Below are positions 1 to 11,880 of a stretch of 64,000 nt of DNA, one piece after another. Position numbers and translations under genes: made by a program. Source of the stretch: Labia minor (taxonomy: Eukaryota > Arthropoda > Insecta > Dermaptera > Spongiphoridae); the NCBI GenBank assembly GCA_963082975.1, contig OY720344.1:27501172-27565171 (forward strand), written 5' to 3'. The notes beneath the pieces are model-generated. The model was not told the origin of the DNA and did not search any database. It saw only the letters and a program-made list of their open reading frames with translations. Positions within the stretch are counted from its first letter, which is position 1. Each line of letters begins with the position of its first letter.

Positions 1-1667
1 AAAAAAAAATTATTGATCATAAAAATTACTCTTAAAAAAGAAGAAATACAAAAGAACATTAAAAAAATAATTGATTTTTTTTAAGTATATTTTATAAAAT
101 CCATTATGATTTTCAATACATTCTTTGAAAAAATAGAAATTTAATATGTATTTGTATTTGAAAATCAATTTTTGATAGAAATATTGAAAATGGATTGGAT
201 AATAATGGAATCTCTTTCCCTATTCTGTTATTAAGGGCCATTAACTTTCTTTTGTATTACTGATTCATTGTTTCTTGAGTCAAATTACTCGGCTCTATCT
301 TAACAATAAAGAAAAATAGAATGTTATTGTAGAAAATGTGTCAATCAATTTTAATCGAAGTGAATATTCTTGATAATGAAATTTCATAAATCAGTACAAA
401 AAGTAAAATAGACTTCTTATTAATTTATTTGTATTTTATATTTATTTCTAGATCTGGAAATGAAGTAATGTTGTCAAATATAATGTCAACAATTGAAATT
501 ATTCTAAATTTTATTTAAATTTTTGTTAGTTATTATGAATTAATTTTCCCTATGATGCATAAATAATAAATATTTTTATGTCTTTTATTTGAATTATTTT
601 TATTTTTATTATTTTTTATAATATAATATTATAAATAATGTTTTTTTTTTTTGAAAAATATGAATTTTAATTAATTTAGGATTCACTTTATGTATATCAA
701 AGGATTTATTTTTATATTAATAAGTATAAATATATAGGTATATCTATATTTTTGTATTATATATTTAATAAAGATCAATTTTTATTATATAATATATATA
801 TATATAGATATAGATATGTATATATATATTTATATTCAAAGAATTTATAATGAATAAAATTATCTTTTAACATATAATTTTAAATTATACATAATTTTAA
901 TTGCGTTCAAAAAGGAAAGTGTACTTAGCATTTCATTAAATGATCAATTATTTTTTTATGAATATATCGTGTACAATACAATTCATTTAAAAGAAGTTAT
1001 TAAATTTCTCATTGAAATATTCTTCATCCTTCAGCAACAGAACTTAATGAGAAACAGTTTATAATGGATTTGAATAAGACATCGTCTCTCTGTAGGCCGC
1101 GAGAGCTCACCCTTTATTTTAAGGCAGGTCTTAAGGGAGCTATAAAATTAAGACGAATATATCTCTTGGAATAACAAGACTAAAGGGAGTAGACATTAGC
1201 AAGGTATTTTGCAATGGTATCAGGTCGTTTTTGAACATTCGGAATTCGCCATTCGGCTTTTCGCCGAGATAACTTTTTCTTTGTTACCGAAAATTTCATG
1301 TTAATAATTTACCGATAAGAACAATTAACATAGAGTATATATATATATATATATATATATACAGTAAATTGTAAAAGAATTTCTGAATTTGGATCCAATC
1401 CAGGAAAATATATACTAGCATTTTTAAATTTGTACAAGAGATCACAAATCTTATGGGGTTTTATGTAATCAACTAACTAATTACAAATGTATTATTGTAT
1501 AATGTGCAACGATTAGTCTATTGACAATTCTTTTAACAATAACGAACAATTTATTCCCTTTCTCCATTTTTAAGCAATATAAAGAATTATTATTTAATAT
1601 GATATATATAACTATTACAAGTTTTTATAAAATATTTTTTAATTTTTAAAATATGTGTAAAAAAAAT
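1..1667. other. AT-rich non-coding stretch
   Basis: No gene or recognisable transposon is visible. It holds homopolymer runs, a TA dinucleotide tract near 1336-1361, and one patch of more complex sequence at about 1020-1290 that includes the near-palindromic text ATTCGGAATTCGCCATTCGG. That patch could be a conserved non-coding element, but nothing in it identifies a function. Confidence 0.6.
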
Positions 1668-2190
1668 CTGGAGTGTCTCTACTCGGCTATCTCGCAAATT
1701 TGAATTGGATTAATTAACATATATGAAATTTAAATTTAATAACTTTACCTTGATCTTTAAGTCAAAATTTAAAAAATTAATTCTGGTATTTTCAGCGATT
1801 CGATCAAGCTGAAATTCTATGTATAGCAGTTTTATACAATTTTTAATAAGGTGAAAAACTATCAAACATATATTTTTATTTTTACTGTCACTTTAGAGGA
1901 AAAAAAAAATGAAAACGTGGTAGGTAATAGTCCTCTTCCGAATGAGATACATTTCTCAAAAGTTGATAGAAGGCTACGAATTTTGAATAATGCCCGGAAA
2001 CCAAATTTCATGATTCTAGCTCAAACCGTTTTTGCGTAATATTTACTAAATACACACACACAGACACATACAAACTTTTTTCAACCTTAGTCCAAATGAC
2101 TCAGGAGCCTTCAAAACGTATAAAAACATCAAAATTTCGACATCGAAATTTTTTGTGATTGCAATACTATCACTGGCGAGATAGTAAAAA
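1668..2190 (-). mobile_element. Helentron/DINE-1-like element, family A copy 1
   Basis: Non-autonomous rolling-circle-type element. Read on the minus strand it starts after a T run with ACTATCTCG (plus-strand 2177-2185), passes a GTGTGTCTGTG-type microsatellite near 2050-2070, and ends with the inverted form of the start (CGAGATAG, near 1685-1693) and a palindrome GAGT..ACTC followed by CCAGATTTTTT. This layout of subterminal inverted repeats, microsatellite and 3' palindrome is that described for DINE-1/Helentron-associated elements. It codes for nothing; open frames across it are chance. Compared with copies 2 and 3 it is somewhat shorter and diverged. Confidence 0.7.
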
Positions 2191-3344
2191 GTTTTAAAAT
2201 ATATGATATAATGTGAATATGAGCAACAAATCAAATAAATAAATATAGCTATATTCATTGAGAAAATATTATTTTTTAAAATACTATTACATTTTAGATC
2301 TAAAGTTATTTTAACCATCTCCTACACATTTTTTCATTCATTCAATTTAATTTATTATTGAAAATTTATTTTTTTGAAAGTATCCGAGATAAATACATAA
2401 ATTTGTAAATTGTAAAATAAATTTCTTTTTTAATTAAGGTTGTATTAAACATCAAAATTGGATTCTGATCTTATTTTAAAGCATATTAAGTTACCTTAAG
2501 AAAGTATAGGATTAAAAAATATCAAATTAAAATTTTATCAATTTTATTCAATTTTTTTTTCATCAATAAATATATTTATTGTCAATTTTAATGATGAAAT
2601 GATAAACTTTCTACTATAAAGTTTTATTTTTTTACTTTCTAACTTTCACATTTTACTGTGAATGAGATATGATCATAATAAAAAAAACCTATTATGAGAT
2701 TTTGGTATGTATTTAAGTTTTAAAGTCTCAAAAATCCATTCCTGACATTTTTACGATTATATCTGTCTAAGAACCAATGGTTGGGTGAACGTGATAGCGT
2801 TTAAACCGTTTATCCTATTGGTTTCAAGTTTGCTTGCTAGGTTATAAAATTCTTACGGGAGATCGTTAATTATTTTACACATAATCACCAATTCTAGTGC
2901 CGCTAATGGTACACATATGTTCTTTTATTTTAAAATAATAATTATTTTAATTTTAATTTTTAATTTATATTTTTGACTTCTTAATGTTTTATGATTTCAA
3001 TGCATTTCAAATCACTATCCTATTTCCCATTAATTTAATAAAGGACAGTGAGTTTCAAATTTTTAACAAAATCAAATAATAAAATAAAATTTATATCAAA
3101 AAAAAAACAAACAAACATTTTTTAATAAATAGTTTTATAATATTAAATTTTAGAATAATTATATTAATAACATTTAATCAAGACAAGTATAAAATTAAAT
3201 AATTTCCAAAAATAGATTCTAAATATCGTGTGTTGGTTATTAATAATTAATGCATAGTTATAAATTTTGTGGAGAGAAAGATAGCTTAACTGGTAGCGTA
3301 AAACTGCTAGAAAACCAAACCAACAAGAACCAAATTTTCTATAA
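2191..3344. other. AT-rich non-coding stretch
   Basis: No gene seen. A patch at about 2755-2900 is less AT-rich and contains an imperfect inverted pair, GAACCAAT and ATTGGTTTC, about 40 bases apart; function unknown. Around 3275-3310 the text TAGCTTAACTGG resembles a tRNA A box, but I see no matching B box at the right distance. Confidence 0.5.
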
Positions 3345-3592
3345 AATTAATTCAAAGAAAAATTCCAGGAGTAGCGGGTGGACACTCTCTATGACCCCTA
3401 TAAAAATAGATCTACTTTAGGGGAGCAGCTCTCCTCACACAATCCACGAATTTCAATTAAGAAAGTCGCGTCCCAAACCCTAATCAAATCCCAAATCCCA
3501 CCAATATAATATTAATCCCTCTCTCGCGAAAATAAGTCTGTAGCTTTTCTTCGAGTACAGCAAACCCCATAAGTGACAAATTCTAGAAAGAT
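3345..3592. repeat. Unnamed dispersed repeat F, copy 1
   Basis: This segment matches 62455-62710 in order over about 250 bases: both contain AAAGAAAAATT, then GTAG(C/T)GGGTGGAC.CTCTCTATGACCCC, then a stretch ending CG(C/T)GTCCCAAACC, CAAATCCCAAATCC and TTTTCTTCGAGT. The two copies are clearly related but diverged by many small differences. I do not recognise the family. It is more GC-rich than its surroundings. It may be a SINE or the untranslated part of a retroelement. Confidence 0.6.
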
Positions 3593-3765
3593 GAAAAATT
3601 ATAAATTTTGTGACTAATAATTTAAATCGAATTTTACTAAAATTAGTTATGTAATAAATAGAAAATTGTACATTTTGTTTTCATATAATTTATTAAATTT
3701 ATAAAAAATTTTATATTTGATAATACATTACTATTTTATTTGATAATTTAAAAAAAAAAATCAAC

Positions 3766-4070
3766 TTCACCTCTATGCATCTCCAGAATAGTTAGAATTA
3801 TAAAATCGAGAAGACTGCGATGGACACGGCACGTGCCTAGAATTGGAGACGAAAGAATGGCGAAAAATATATTGGTGGAGAGACCGAGTGGGAAACGTCC
3901 TCTTGAAAGACCAAGGACGCAGTGGGTGGATATTGTAGGAAGGGATGTGAGAGAGATGGGAGGGGGTAGGGATTGGAGAGTTGTGGCTTAGAATAGGGAT
4001 ACTTGGAGAATTGTGATTGCTGCGGCAAAGAACTTTCGAGTTCCGTAGAGCCACAGAGATAAATAGATAG
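3766..4070 (+). pseudogene. RTE-like LINE, 3'-terminal fragment L1
   Basis: Coding remnant of the C-terminal tail of a non-LTR retrotransposon. In the plus-strand frame one reads ASPE, then RHVPRIGDERMAKNILVERP, then RPRTQWVDIVGRDVREMG, RDWRVVA, DTW and AAKNFRVP followed by a stop. The same series of motifs is found in eight other fragments in this window. Internal stop codons (for example after PE and after VVA) show it is dead. The copy is 5'-truncated, losing the reverse transcriptase domain, and ends in an ATAG-rich tail typical of this family. The open frames on the opposite strand are shadows of it. Confidence 0.85.
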
Positions 4071-5485
4071 AATAATGATTTGTAACTACTATACAAAATT
4101 ATTATTTCTGTGGTTATTATATTATATTATTATTATTATTATCAAAAGAAAAATAAAAAAAATGATTTAGTATTTTATTAAATAGTTTAAATAGATTGTC
4201 TTCTAGTTACATATAATGCAGGCTTTTTGATAAATACTACCATCTGATAGACATAAATGTGTAGTAAAATAAAAATTTTATTAAAACAAATTAGTAATTT
4301 TTAAAATATAATATTATTTTTAAATTTAGGACACGAACATTGAAATTGTTTCATCAGAACTAATTTATTAATTTATTATTTGTAAAATTTGACAGTTATA
4401 GTAAAAATTATATTTAATTAGAAACTATTCATTCTTTCTAAATATATGGAATATATAAGAAAATATTTTCTAGCTGTCTGTTCATTTAGAAATAAAGTCT
4501 AATAAAAAATATATTAAAGCTTTTCACATAAATAAGAGAAAAAAATATTTTGGTTTCGATTTAAGGTGAAATGTCCATTTTCAAATATTGATTTCTGAAT
4601 AAATGAATTGATTAAATTAATAAATTAAATATTATAAAATTTATAAAACCACTAAGCAATTTTAACATAAAATCTACTTATAAATTCTAACTAAATTTCA
4701 AGATAAACATCCCCTGATAGTCTGACAGACGTTGGTTTATTATACCTACCTATTTATTTTCCACTAATATATACTTTGTTGTACCGATAATCTCTTCTAA
4801 ATGAAATACTAATTAAAAGTTGGTAATAATTTATGTTATACAAAATATTGATTGGAAATATTTTGGTTAATTCTCATTTTGGCAAACTTCATCACAAGTC
4901 AATGTTACAATATGAGTGAGTCATTTACTCTAGGGTTCAATTATACAACTACAGAACGTAAACTGTGTTGAACAACACTCCACGATAGTTGAATAATTAG
5001 GCAAAACATATGAACAAGATAGATATCTATATCTATATAACGAGAAACAAGCTACTCTATTCTCTCTTGGAATCATTTATCTGAATGATGAATGCCATCA
5101 TGTGATTAATTTGGTTAGTGGCTGCTCTTAATACGAATGCCCAAGTCTAATCAGATAGGAACACGTGAGTTGCACACATCTCGTTAGATATCGCTAATAA
5201 ATATTTATCAGGCAAGCAAGAATCAATTGCAACAGTGGGGCGACAGGTGACAGCCAAATGAAGCCTCTGACTGTTAATGAACCTGTCTTCTTAACACTTC
5301 GATTCTCATAATAGTGTTTAATCACCATTTGGTAAAATATTGGATTAATAATTTATGAATAGTATTAAAATAATTTATAATGTGTGTTATTTTTGTTAGA
5401 AAGAAAAAAATAATCTTAAAAATGATGTTTTAATTTTGAGAACGTCATGATCACTAGACAACAAATGTTGAATGGCAAATAAATT
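4071..5485. other. AT-rich stretch with a more complex patch at 5050-5310
   Basis: A (TTA)n tract lies at 4120-4142. Most of the rest is plain AT-rich sequence. From about 5050 to 5310 the sequence is more complex and holds CACGTG, CAGGTG and TGACAG motifs close together (E-box and Meis/homothorax-type core words). This is compatible with a cis-regulatory element, but such short words also occur by chance; I cannot confirm it. Confidence 0.35.
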
Positions 5486-5487
5486 TA

Positions 5488-6749
5488 TTGGGTTGATGGA
5501 TAAATTATGAAGTTTTTTTGGTATGACAGGTTTTTTAACCTGTCTTTTTAATTTTTTCATTTATGCATTCAATTATATATAGTTTCCACCATTTAAAATA
5601 ACTTTCTCCCATCTCTCTACTAACATATTAATGCCTCTAAAATAAAAATCCTCTGGTTGAGAAGAAAAATACAAATCAAGGGCGTTTTTCACTTGTTCAA
5701 TTTGAACTGAATATTTTTTTTTTGTTTAAATAATTTTGTAACGACCTGAAAAGATGAAAATTGGAAGGAACAAGATCCGGAGAATAAAGAGGCTGCTTCA
5801 AAACCTCCCAATTTAAGTCCCTCAATTTGTGATGTGTCGTCATTGCCGTGTGTGTTTGCGCGTTGTCCTGATGAAAAATTACCCCTCTTCTGTTGACCAA
5901 AGCAGGCCTTTTTTAATTTCAACCTCAAGTTTCGTCAATTGTTGACAATAGCGCTCGGCTGTAACGGTTTCGTTCCGTTCCAAATGTTCATAATAAACAA
6001 TTCCTCCTTTCCAATCCCACCATATGCAGAGCATCACTTTTTGTTGATGAATATTGGCTTTCGCAGATGATAATGGGGTTTCTCCACGCATCTTCCAATG
6101 TCGTTTTCTCGTCACATTATCGTACACGATCCACTTTTCATCTCCAGTTACCAATCTGTGCAAAAAAGGTTCATGTTTTTACCGAGCGCTTAAAGAAACA
6201 CATGCTTCGATACGGGCCATTATATTTGAAGCCGACAATTGGTGAGGGGTCCAAACGTCGCACCGAGAAACCATTCCTAGGCGATGCAGATGATCTACCA
6301 CAGTTGATTGGTTAATGTCCATCCCCTAGTGGTTAAATGTGGATCAGCTTCAATTGTCATCAATCTTCAAAGGGCGTCCTGTTCTTGGATTATCGGTCAA
6401 TGTAAAAATCTCCCGATCGGAATGTTGTAAACCATCTCTGAGCTTGTCGAACTTTAACAACACCTTCTCCTTATACTGAGCAAATGTTTTTTGTGGCATT
6501 GTTTGCATTATTCCCTTTACGAAATTCGTAAAGCAAACAGTGTCGTAAATGCTCTTTGTCATCGGACATTTCAAAAAATCACAAGGGTTGTTAATTAGGT
6601 GTTAGGCAAACCAAAACTGTACTAAAAGCGAAATGAAAAGCATATTTATAAGACAAAACAGTCTGAAAACAAAGTTATTCGGAGATTCCAAGAAAAATTA
6701 TTTTTTATGAGCACCATATAAAAACGTCATAATTTATCCATCAACCCAT
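5488..6749 (-). mobile_element. Degenerate full-length mariner transposon
   Basis: A 1.26-kb mariner element flanked by TA (5486-5487 and 6750-6751). The inverted repeats read TTGGGTTGATGGATAAATTA on the left and the near-complement on the right, ending TTATCCATCAACCCAT. Total length is the normal size for mariner. The transposase is on the minus strand and is broken, described separately. Since both ends remain, the element may still have been moved by an active relative. Confidence 0.92.
5697..6574 (-). pseudogene. Mariner transposase pseudogene (D34D type, third Asp lost)
   Basis: Transposases of this family cut and join DNA at TA sites using three acidic residues. Here the N-terminal region (from MKCPMTKSIY) is readable, followed by damage after LKIDDN where the frame is lost and bases are missing. 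Then come INQSTVVDHLHRLG and the first catalytic motif VTGDEKWIVYDN, with a TAA stop about 9 codons before it (within the ..SLSARxKHEPF text). The second motif is VIFHQDNAQ; one base is missing in an A run upstream of it, shifting the frame near 5900. The third motif reads YSPDLVPSNFHLF: exactly 34 residues separate the HQD aspartate from an asparagine where Asp is expected. The gene is therefore inactive several times over. It ends in ORF remnants LNKKKIFSSN. Confidence 0.92.
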
Positions 6750-6751
6750 TA

Positions 6752-8386
6752 TATAAAATCATTAAAATAAGGCAAATTTGTTTAAAAATTAAAATTGTTT
6801 ATTTATTCTTTCAAATCAATTTAATTTGAACTTATTTGAAAATTTTCCAATCCTTGTTTAAAATCATTTAACCATGAGTTCAATTTCAGGGTTATAATTA
6901 TATTTCCGGGTGAGTATGATAGACATAACCCTGTTTCTATGTATTTTAAAGTTAAAATATACTTATACTTATTTAAAAAAAACAAAAGAAATATTTATTA
7001 AATAAAATTTATCTCCACCAAGTACATGTGATTTATAATCACTGGAAATTATTTTTATTATTTACTTTTTATCTCCTCAATAGTGATGAAATTGTGGTGG
7101 TCGGAGTAGTCTTTAGATATTCAAAAATCATGTGGTGCAAAAACAGGCGAATATGGTGATAGATTTATTTTATAAAAATAAAACTTATATAATTTGCTAT
7201 ATAATTTTATTTGATTTACTATAATTTTATTTTTTTTTTTGTTATGATTAAATATTATCACTAAAAATAGTGTCAACATCAAATATTTTCCTTGTCTAAA
7301 ATAAAAATGTAGGCTTTCTGTAGTTAGTATCTATAGATGCTTAACTTAAATGACGAAACGTCATGAGATTTGTACTAAAAAAAAAAAAAAATAATTCCCA
7401 AAAGTCAGCGTGAAAATAATCCGACATTTGGGAAGGTTTGGATTTATTCGCTGAGCTATCGGGGGAGGAAAGGAAAGCATGGCACGGCCAAGCCAAATTT
7501 CACACAATGCATAATACGTAAAAGTTTTGATTAATAGCATTGGAATTTTTTTTTCTGTCTTTGTTTTATTTGTAGTCGCGTTTTTATCAAAAAAAAAAGG
7601 CTGAAGAGTTTCGTCGATATTTTAAAACAAACTTGTGTCCTTAAAGAGTGGTGGGCTTTGTGTCCGATCAGACAGAGGGATATCCCGATAGGAAATTTTT
7701 ACTCCTATCGATAAAAGTGAACGTTATTTATTCTTAAATTTTTCTTATTTAAAAAACAAAACAAAAAGTAACTAATAAATAAGAACACCAATAATCATAT
7801 ATTATTTATCTATTTTCATTTATTTACTTATTAAGATAAAAAAAAGTCAAAATAATTATCGTTGGTGGGGATGATCTTCACAGTTTATTAAGGAGAAATT
7901 ATGATATCATCTTCAATTCAAATGATTTCATAGTCCGGATAAATAACAGATCAGTTATTACAAAGGATTTTTTAAACATTCATAAAATTACGATATTAAT
8001 TTATAATATTTTGAAAATTAAAATTTATTGAATTGAATTATATTCCAAAAAAATATTATAAATAATTCATGAGTTTATGCCATTAAAACTTCTTTAATTA
8101 TTGTATGTATATACTATACGTATTTTTAAATAAGAATATGATAAGAAAAAATAATTTTTTTTTTCCAGAAATAAAAGAAAAGAAAAGAAATATACCTAGA
8201 TATATATATATATATTTATATTGTATTATTTTTAAATTTATAAAAGAAAACAATATTTATTACATTTAAGTGAATAATTTTATTCTACTAAATTTTTTTA
8301 TCTCTTTTTTTTCAAATGAATTCACATTTATTTACTTAATATCACATTTCTATAACACTAGAATTAGTTTATATTAAAGTCTCTAC
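6752..8386. other. AT-rich non-coding stretch
   Basis: No gene seen. Small structures noticed: ATGACGAAACGTCAT, a short perfect palindrome with 3-base centre near 7352-7366; a hairpin of CGATAGGA with TCCTATCG separated by ten bases at about 7697-7722; and a less AT-rich patch near 7400-7520 containing GGCACGGCCAAGCC. None can be assigned a function. Confidence 0.4.
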
Positions 8387-8536
8387 TTAACAGGTCTTAT
8401 ATCTCTCCTCTTTTTCTCGGTGCCGTTGGCCATTTAAATCTGTTTTCGGCGAAATCCCCTGGGATGGCAGACCAAGATCTTTCATTCGGTCCAACTCCTC
8501 CTCTTCTTGCTCACACGGAGGTTGATCCTCTTCAAC
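8387..8536 (-). other. Weak candidate coding exon (acidic/basic peptide)
   Basis: This is the only unexplained patch of near-50 percent GC besides 12.5 kb that also stays open in one frame. On the minus strand it encodes 49 residues including EQEEEELDRMKDLGLP and then a basic end (NGQRHREKEERYKTC) before a TAA. The string with Glu-rich lead followed by MxxLGLP faintly resembles the GLP motif near the N terminus of trimethylguanosine synthase-like proteins; this is recollection, not a search. Acceptor-like CAG sites lie just upstream on that strand and a GTAGAG donor-like site lies just after the stop. A second frame contains ATGGCC in a fair initiation context. It may be non-coding regulatory sequence instead. 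Confidence 0.2.
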
Positions 8537-8887
8537 TCATTTCTGTCACGAGTAGAATAGCTGAAATATCTTAGTGCAACCTAAAAAAACAAGAGAACAC
8601 ACAATAGCCCAGATAAACCGAATGATATTTCAGGTTGTTATGTGACAATCTTCCCAGATTTTTTTATATATACGTATATACAATATATAATATATATATT
8701 GATATATTGTTTAATAAAGGTAAATGTTATGTTTTTTACACTATTTAATAATTAAATAAAATAATAATTAATATTTTTTTTAAGTTGAGCGTGAACTAAA
8801 AATAATGAATTATATTATTTTCTAAACCCTTCTTATCGATAAACTATTTCAATTTTTATTTTCCTCTAGAATTTTTAATTATTCAAT

Positions 8888-9488
8888 TTTTACTATCTCG
8901 TAAGAGATAGTATTGCGATCACGAAAATTTTCGATGTTGAGATTTTGATGTTTTTATATGTTTTGAAGGTTCCGGAATCATTTTCACTAAGGTTGAGAAA
9001 AATGTCTGTGTGTGTGTGTATGTGAGTGTATGTATGTAACCAAGATTACGCAAAAACGGTTTGAGCTTGAATGATGAAATTTGGTACATGGGCATTATTC
9101 AAAATTCATAGTTTTCTATCAACTTTTGAGAAATATAGCTCAACCGGAAGAGGGTCATTACCTACAACGTTTTGATTTTTTTTCCTCTAAAGTGACCGTA
9201 AAAATAAAGATATATGTTTGATAATTTTTCACATGATTAATAATTGTATAAAACTGCTATATCTAGAATTTCAGCTTGATTTATTTGCTGAAAGTACTAA
9301 AATTAATTTTTTAACACTGCAAATCTCACGCTTCAACACGTGACGTGGTGCCATCAACAAAGAGCCAAACATGCGCTGGTTTAATATTTATTATTTATAA
9401 TTTATAATTAATTAAATTTAATTTAAATATAATATATATTATTTAATCCAATTCAAATTTGCGAGATAGTCGAGTGTAGACACTCCAG
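8888..9488 (+). mobile_element. Helentron/DINE-1-like element, family A copy 2
   Basis: Starts in a T run with ACTATCTCG (8892-8900), at once forming a hairpin CTATCTC-GTAA-GAGATAG. A TGTGTGTGTATGTGAGTG microsatellite follows at about 9003-9037, then the block GATGAAATTTGGTACATGGG shared with other families. The 3' end carries CGAGATAGT (9462-9470), the exact inverse of the start, and a perfect palindrome GAGTGT-AG-ACACTC (9472-9485), ending near CCAGG. These are the hallmarks of Helentron-associated non-autonomous elements. Copies 1 (minus) and 3 (48431-49033) are clear relatives. Confidence 0.78.
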
Positions 9489-11754
9489 GTAATTTTTAAC
9501 TTGTTTTGATTTTAAAGTAAATATTAATAATAAAATATCTCCTATTTAGAAATATAGATATATTAAAGCATTCAAAAATTCTTGTTTGGATATGAATTTT
9601 TTATTTGTTTTAAACTTCAATTTATGTTTAATAAATCAAGAGATATTGCTACATAGCCTTTTTGAGTTGCTAAAGGTGTTGTTTTGACCATCATCCATTT
9701 GTTAACAGTCAAGTGATTTTACAGCATCCAATTCAGTTCAAATTGAGAAGCTATTGTTATATCCCTCATAACCGAATTTAACACCCCATAATAGGGTGTA
9801 TTTCGTTGGCCGCCAAGAGCAAAGTAACATCTTTTTCACCCTTACGATGTCTTTCTAAAATAGAGGTCTATTCGATTTCAAGCTAAATCACATTTACTGA
9901 ACCTCCAGAATAAGTTCATCTTGTCAAAAACAATTCCAACATTTAGTTGAATAATTTCTTTTTCTAATATTATATTCAACATCAATTATTCAAAATCTTT
10001 ATGACACCTGAAATATAAATTAAATTATTGTTAGATTTTTTAAAAACTGTAGAAATGAATTAATATTTTTAATTTCAAAAAATAAAAAGAATAATATTTA
10101 TAAAAATCCACTTTTGAATGCTATGAAGATATTTTTAAAAATTAGAAAAACACATTAATAAAAATTCAATATTTTCATTAAATTTACCAAAAAAAAAAAA
10201 TCCTACTACATTAGAAGCAAGAGTTAATAACATAATAATGGTTAACATTATAATAAATTTCTAATAACTTGAAATCGTGATGAGTAGATTTTTAGATTAT
10301 TTTTAATTTTAATTATTCTAATTTTTATAAGTAATATAAATATATTTTAAATAATTATAAATATAAATGTATTTTCAAACCAATCAAACCAAACCATAAA
10401 ATAACTAATTATTACAGAGGTATTACGACAAATGGTGGTTATTGTAAAAATAATTTAGATACCCAATATTTAATTTAATTTGGAATTCCCGGGTCTGGTT
10501 TGTTCCAAACAGCCCAGGAAATATTCGGCTTTAACTTTATCGATCATACCTTCTCTAATAATATAAATAAAAATCTATTTAAATAAAAAATAAAAATATT
10601 AACAAGAATAGCAAAAAAAAAATAATTCTTTAGCTAATCCATGGTTTGTTTATAAATTTATCCACGTGTTTATTTGTAGAAAAGTGTGGAAGCCTCGATG
10701 GAGTTTTCATTTAAAGGACCACAATAGTCCATACCATTTTTATTTCTTTTTTTTTTTGTTTCTCTATCTTTTCCATTTTGTTTTTAACCATTTATTTACA
10801 TTCACCAGTAAAAAGTGAATATCTAATAAGATCAGCTCAGGTCAAGCTCACTAAATATTCATCGGATTCTTTACTTACCCCTTGAAAATGAATAAATTTA
10901 TGTTTAACCCCGTTTTCTCTATTCTGATATTAGCGGAGAGGGAAGACAAGTGAGATATTGATACATGCTTAACCGTATGTATATACATATTAAATAAATT
11001 ATATTTGTGATAATGGGAAATATATTTCATAAATATATGGTATTTACTTCAGTGATAATTCAAAAATAATTTATAATAATATCTAAATTCATATAAACAA
11101 GATTTTTTTATAAAATTTGCTTGTAAGTCTAAGTAAATAATATTTTAGTAAACCATTTTTTCCAATACAAATTTTGTTATGTAATTATTTTTTTTTATGA
11201 AGGAATACGAATTTTTAAGATATAAATTTACTTTTTTGATAGACATATTTTTATTGTAAACACTAAGAAGATATTTCATCCGTTTTTTTAAAAAGCCAGT
11301 ATATTTAAAAGAACCATCAAAAATCGAAAATTATTAAAGACTGCATGGGATTTAACTGAATGTGTCTAAAAGATATTACGTGATCCATGAAAAAAGATTT
11401 AAGAGCAGAAATAAAAGTGAAAGTTCAATTATCCTGTCAGTTGGATAATTTATCTTTAGATAATCACCATCTCTATATTATATATTCAATTTTTTTTAAT
11501 ATAAAAAAACATTAAATATTAATTGAAAACTATTTGTAAATAAATTTTTTAATTTATTACTATTATCCTCTGGATTTCGAATATCCTTCATAAGGACGAC
11601 TTCTTTCACATCATTTAACGCCTAAGTGGAGTAAAGATGTTATGTGGTCAGCAGAACAGAATCTCTCAACATTTATCTTGATTTTCTTGGACGGAGGCTG
11701 TTTATTAATAAATAATTCAAATAATTCCCAATATTATGGAGAATATATTTCTTT
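9489..11754. other. AT-rich non-coding stretch
   Basis: No gene found. Some less AT-rich patches (9650-9930, 10480-10560, 10650-10740, 10810-10960) have higher complexity than the rest but no open frame or motif that I can defend. At about 10831-10850 the text CAGGTCAAGCTCA contains a nuclear-receptor-like half site. Nothing else is visible. Confidence 0.4.
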
Positions 11755-11880
11755 CCCATACATCCCAGCTAGAGAGAAATTCTCCTACCAGATCCAGGAC
11801 TTGAACCCATGACCATGAGAATGAGAGTCAAGCGTGTTGGTACTCGCCTCCCCCAGGTTACGTGGCGTCGTTTTTTACCC
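11755..11880 (-). repeat. tRNA-derived SINE or tRNA-like fragment
   Basis: On the minus strand the sequence contains GGGTTCAAGTCC (plus-strand 11797-11808), a perfect RNA polymerase III B box, preceded by about 50 bases that include GGCGAGTACCAACACG, close to a degenerate A box. The T arm would have four pairs including wobbles around the TTCAAGT loop. I see no clean acceptor stem, so this is a SINE head or tRNA pseudogene rather than a working tRNA gene. A run of T (plus-strand T run at 11870-11876) lies outside the head. Confidence 0.5.

Noticed and set aside
1336-1361. TA tracts here and at many other places as origins or special structures
   Set aside because: Simple AT dinucleotide repeats are expected throughout such an AT-rich genome.
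3773-4096. Open frames on the minus strand rich in Pro/Ser (also 32003-32275 and 39550-39981 on the plus strand)
   Set aside because: They are antisense shadows of the LINE C-terminal coding region, which reads in the opposite direction with recognisable motifs.
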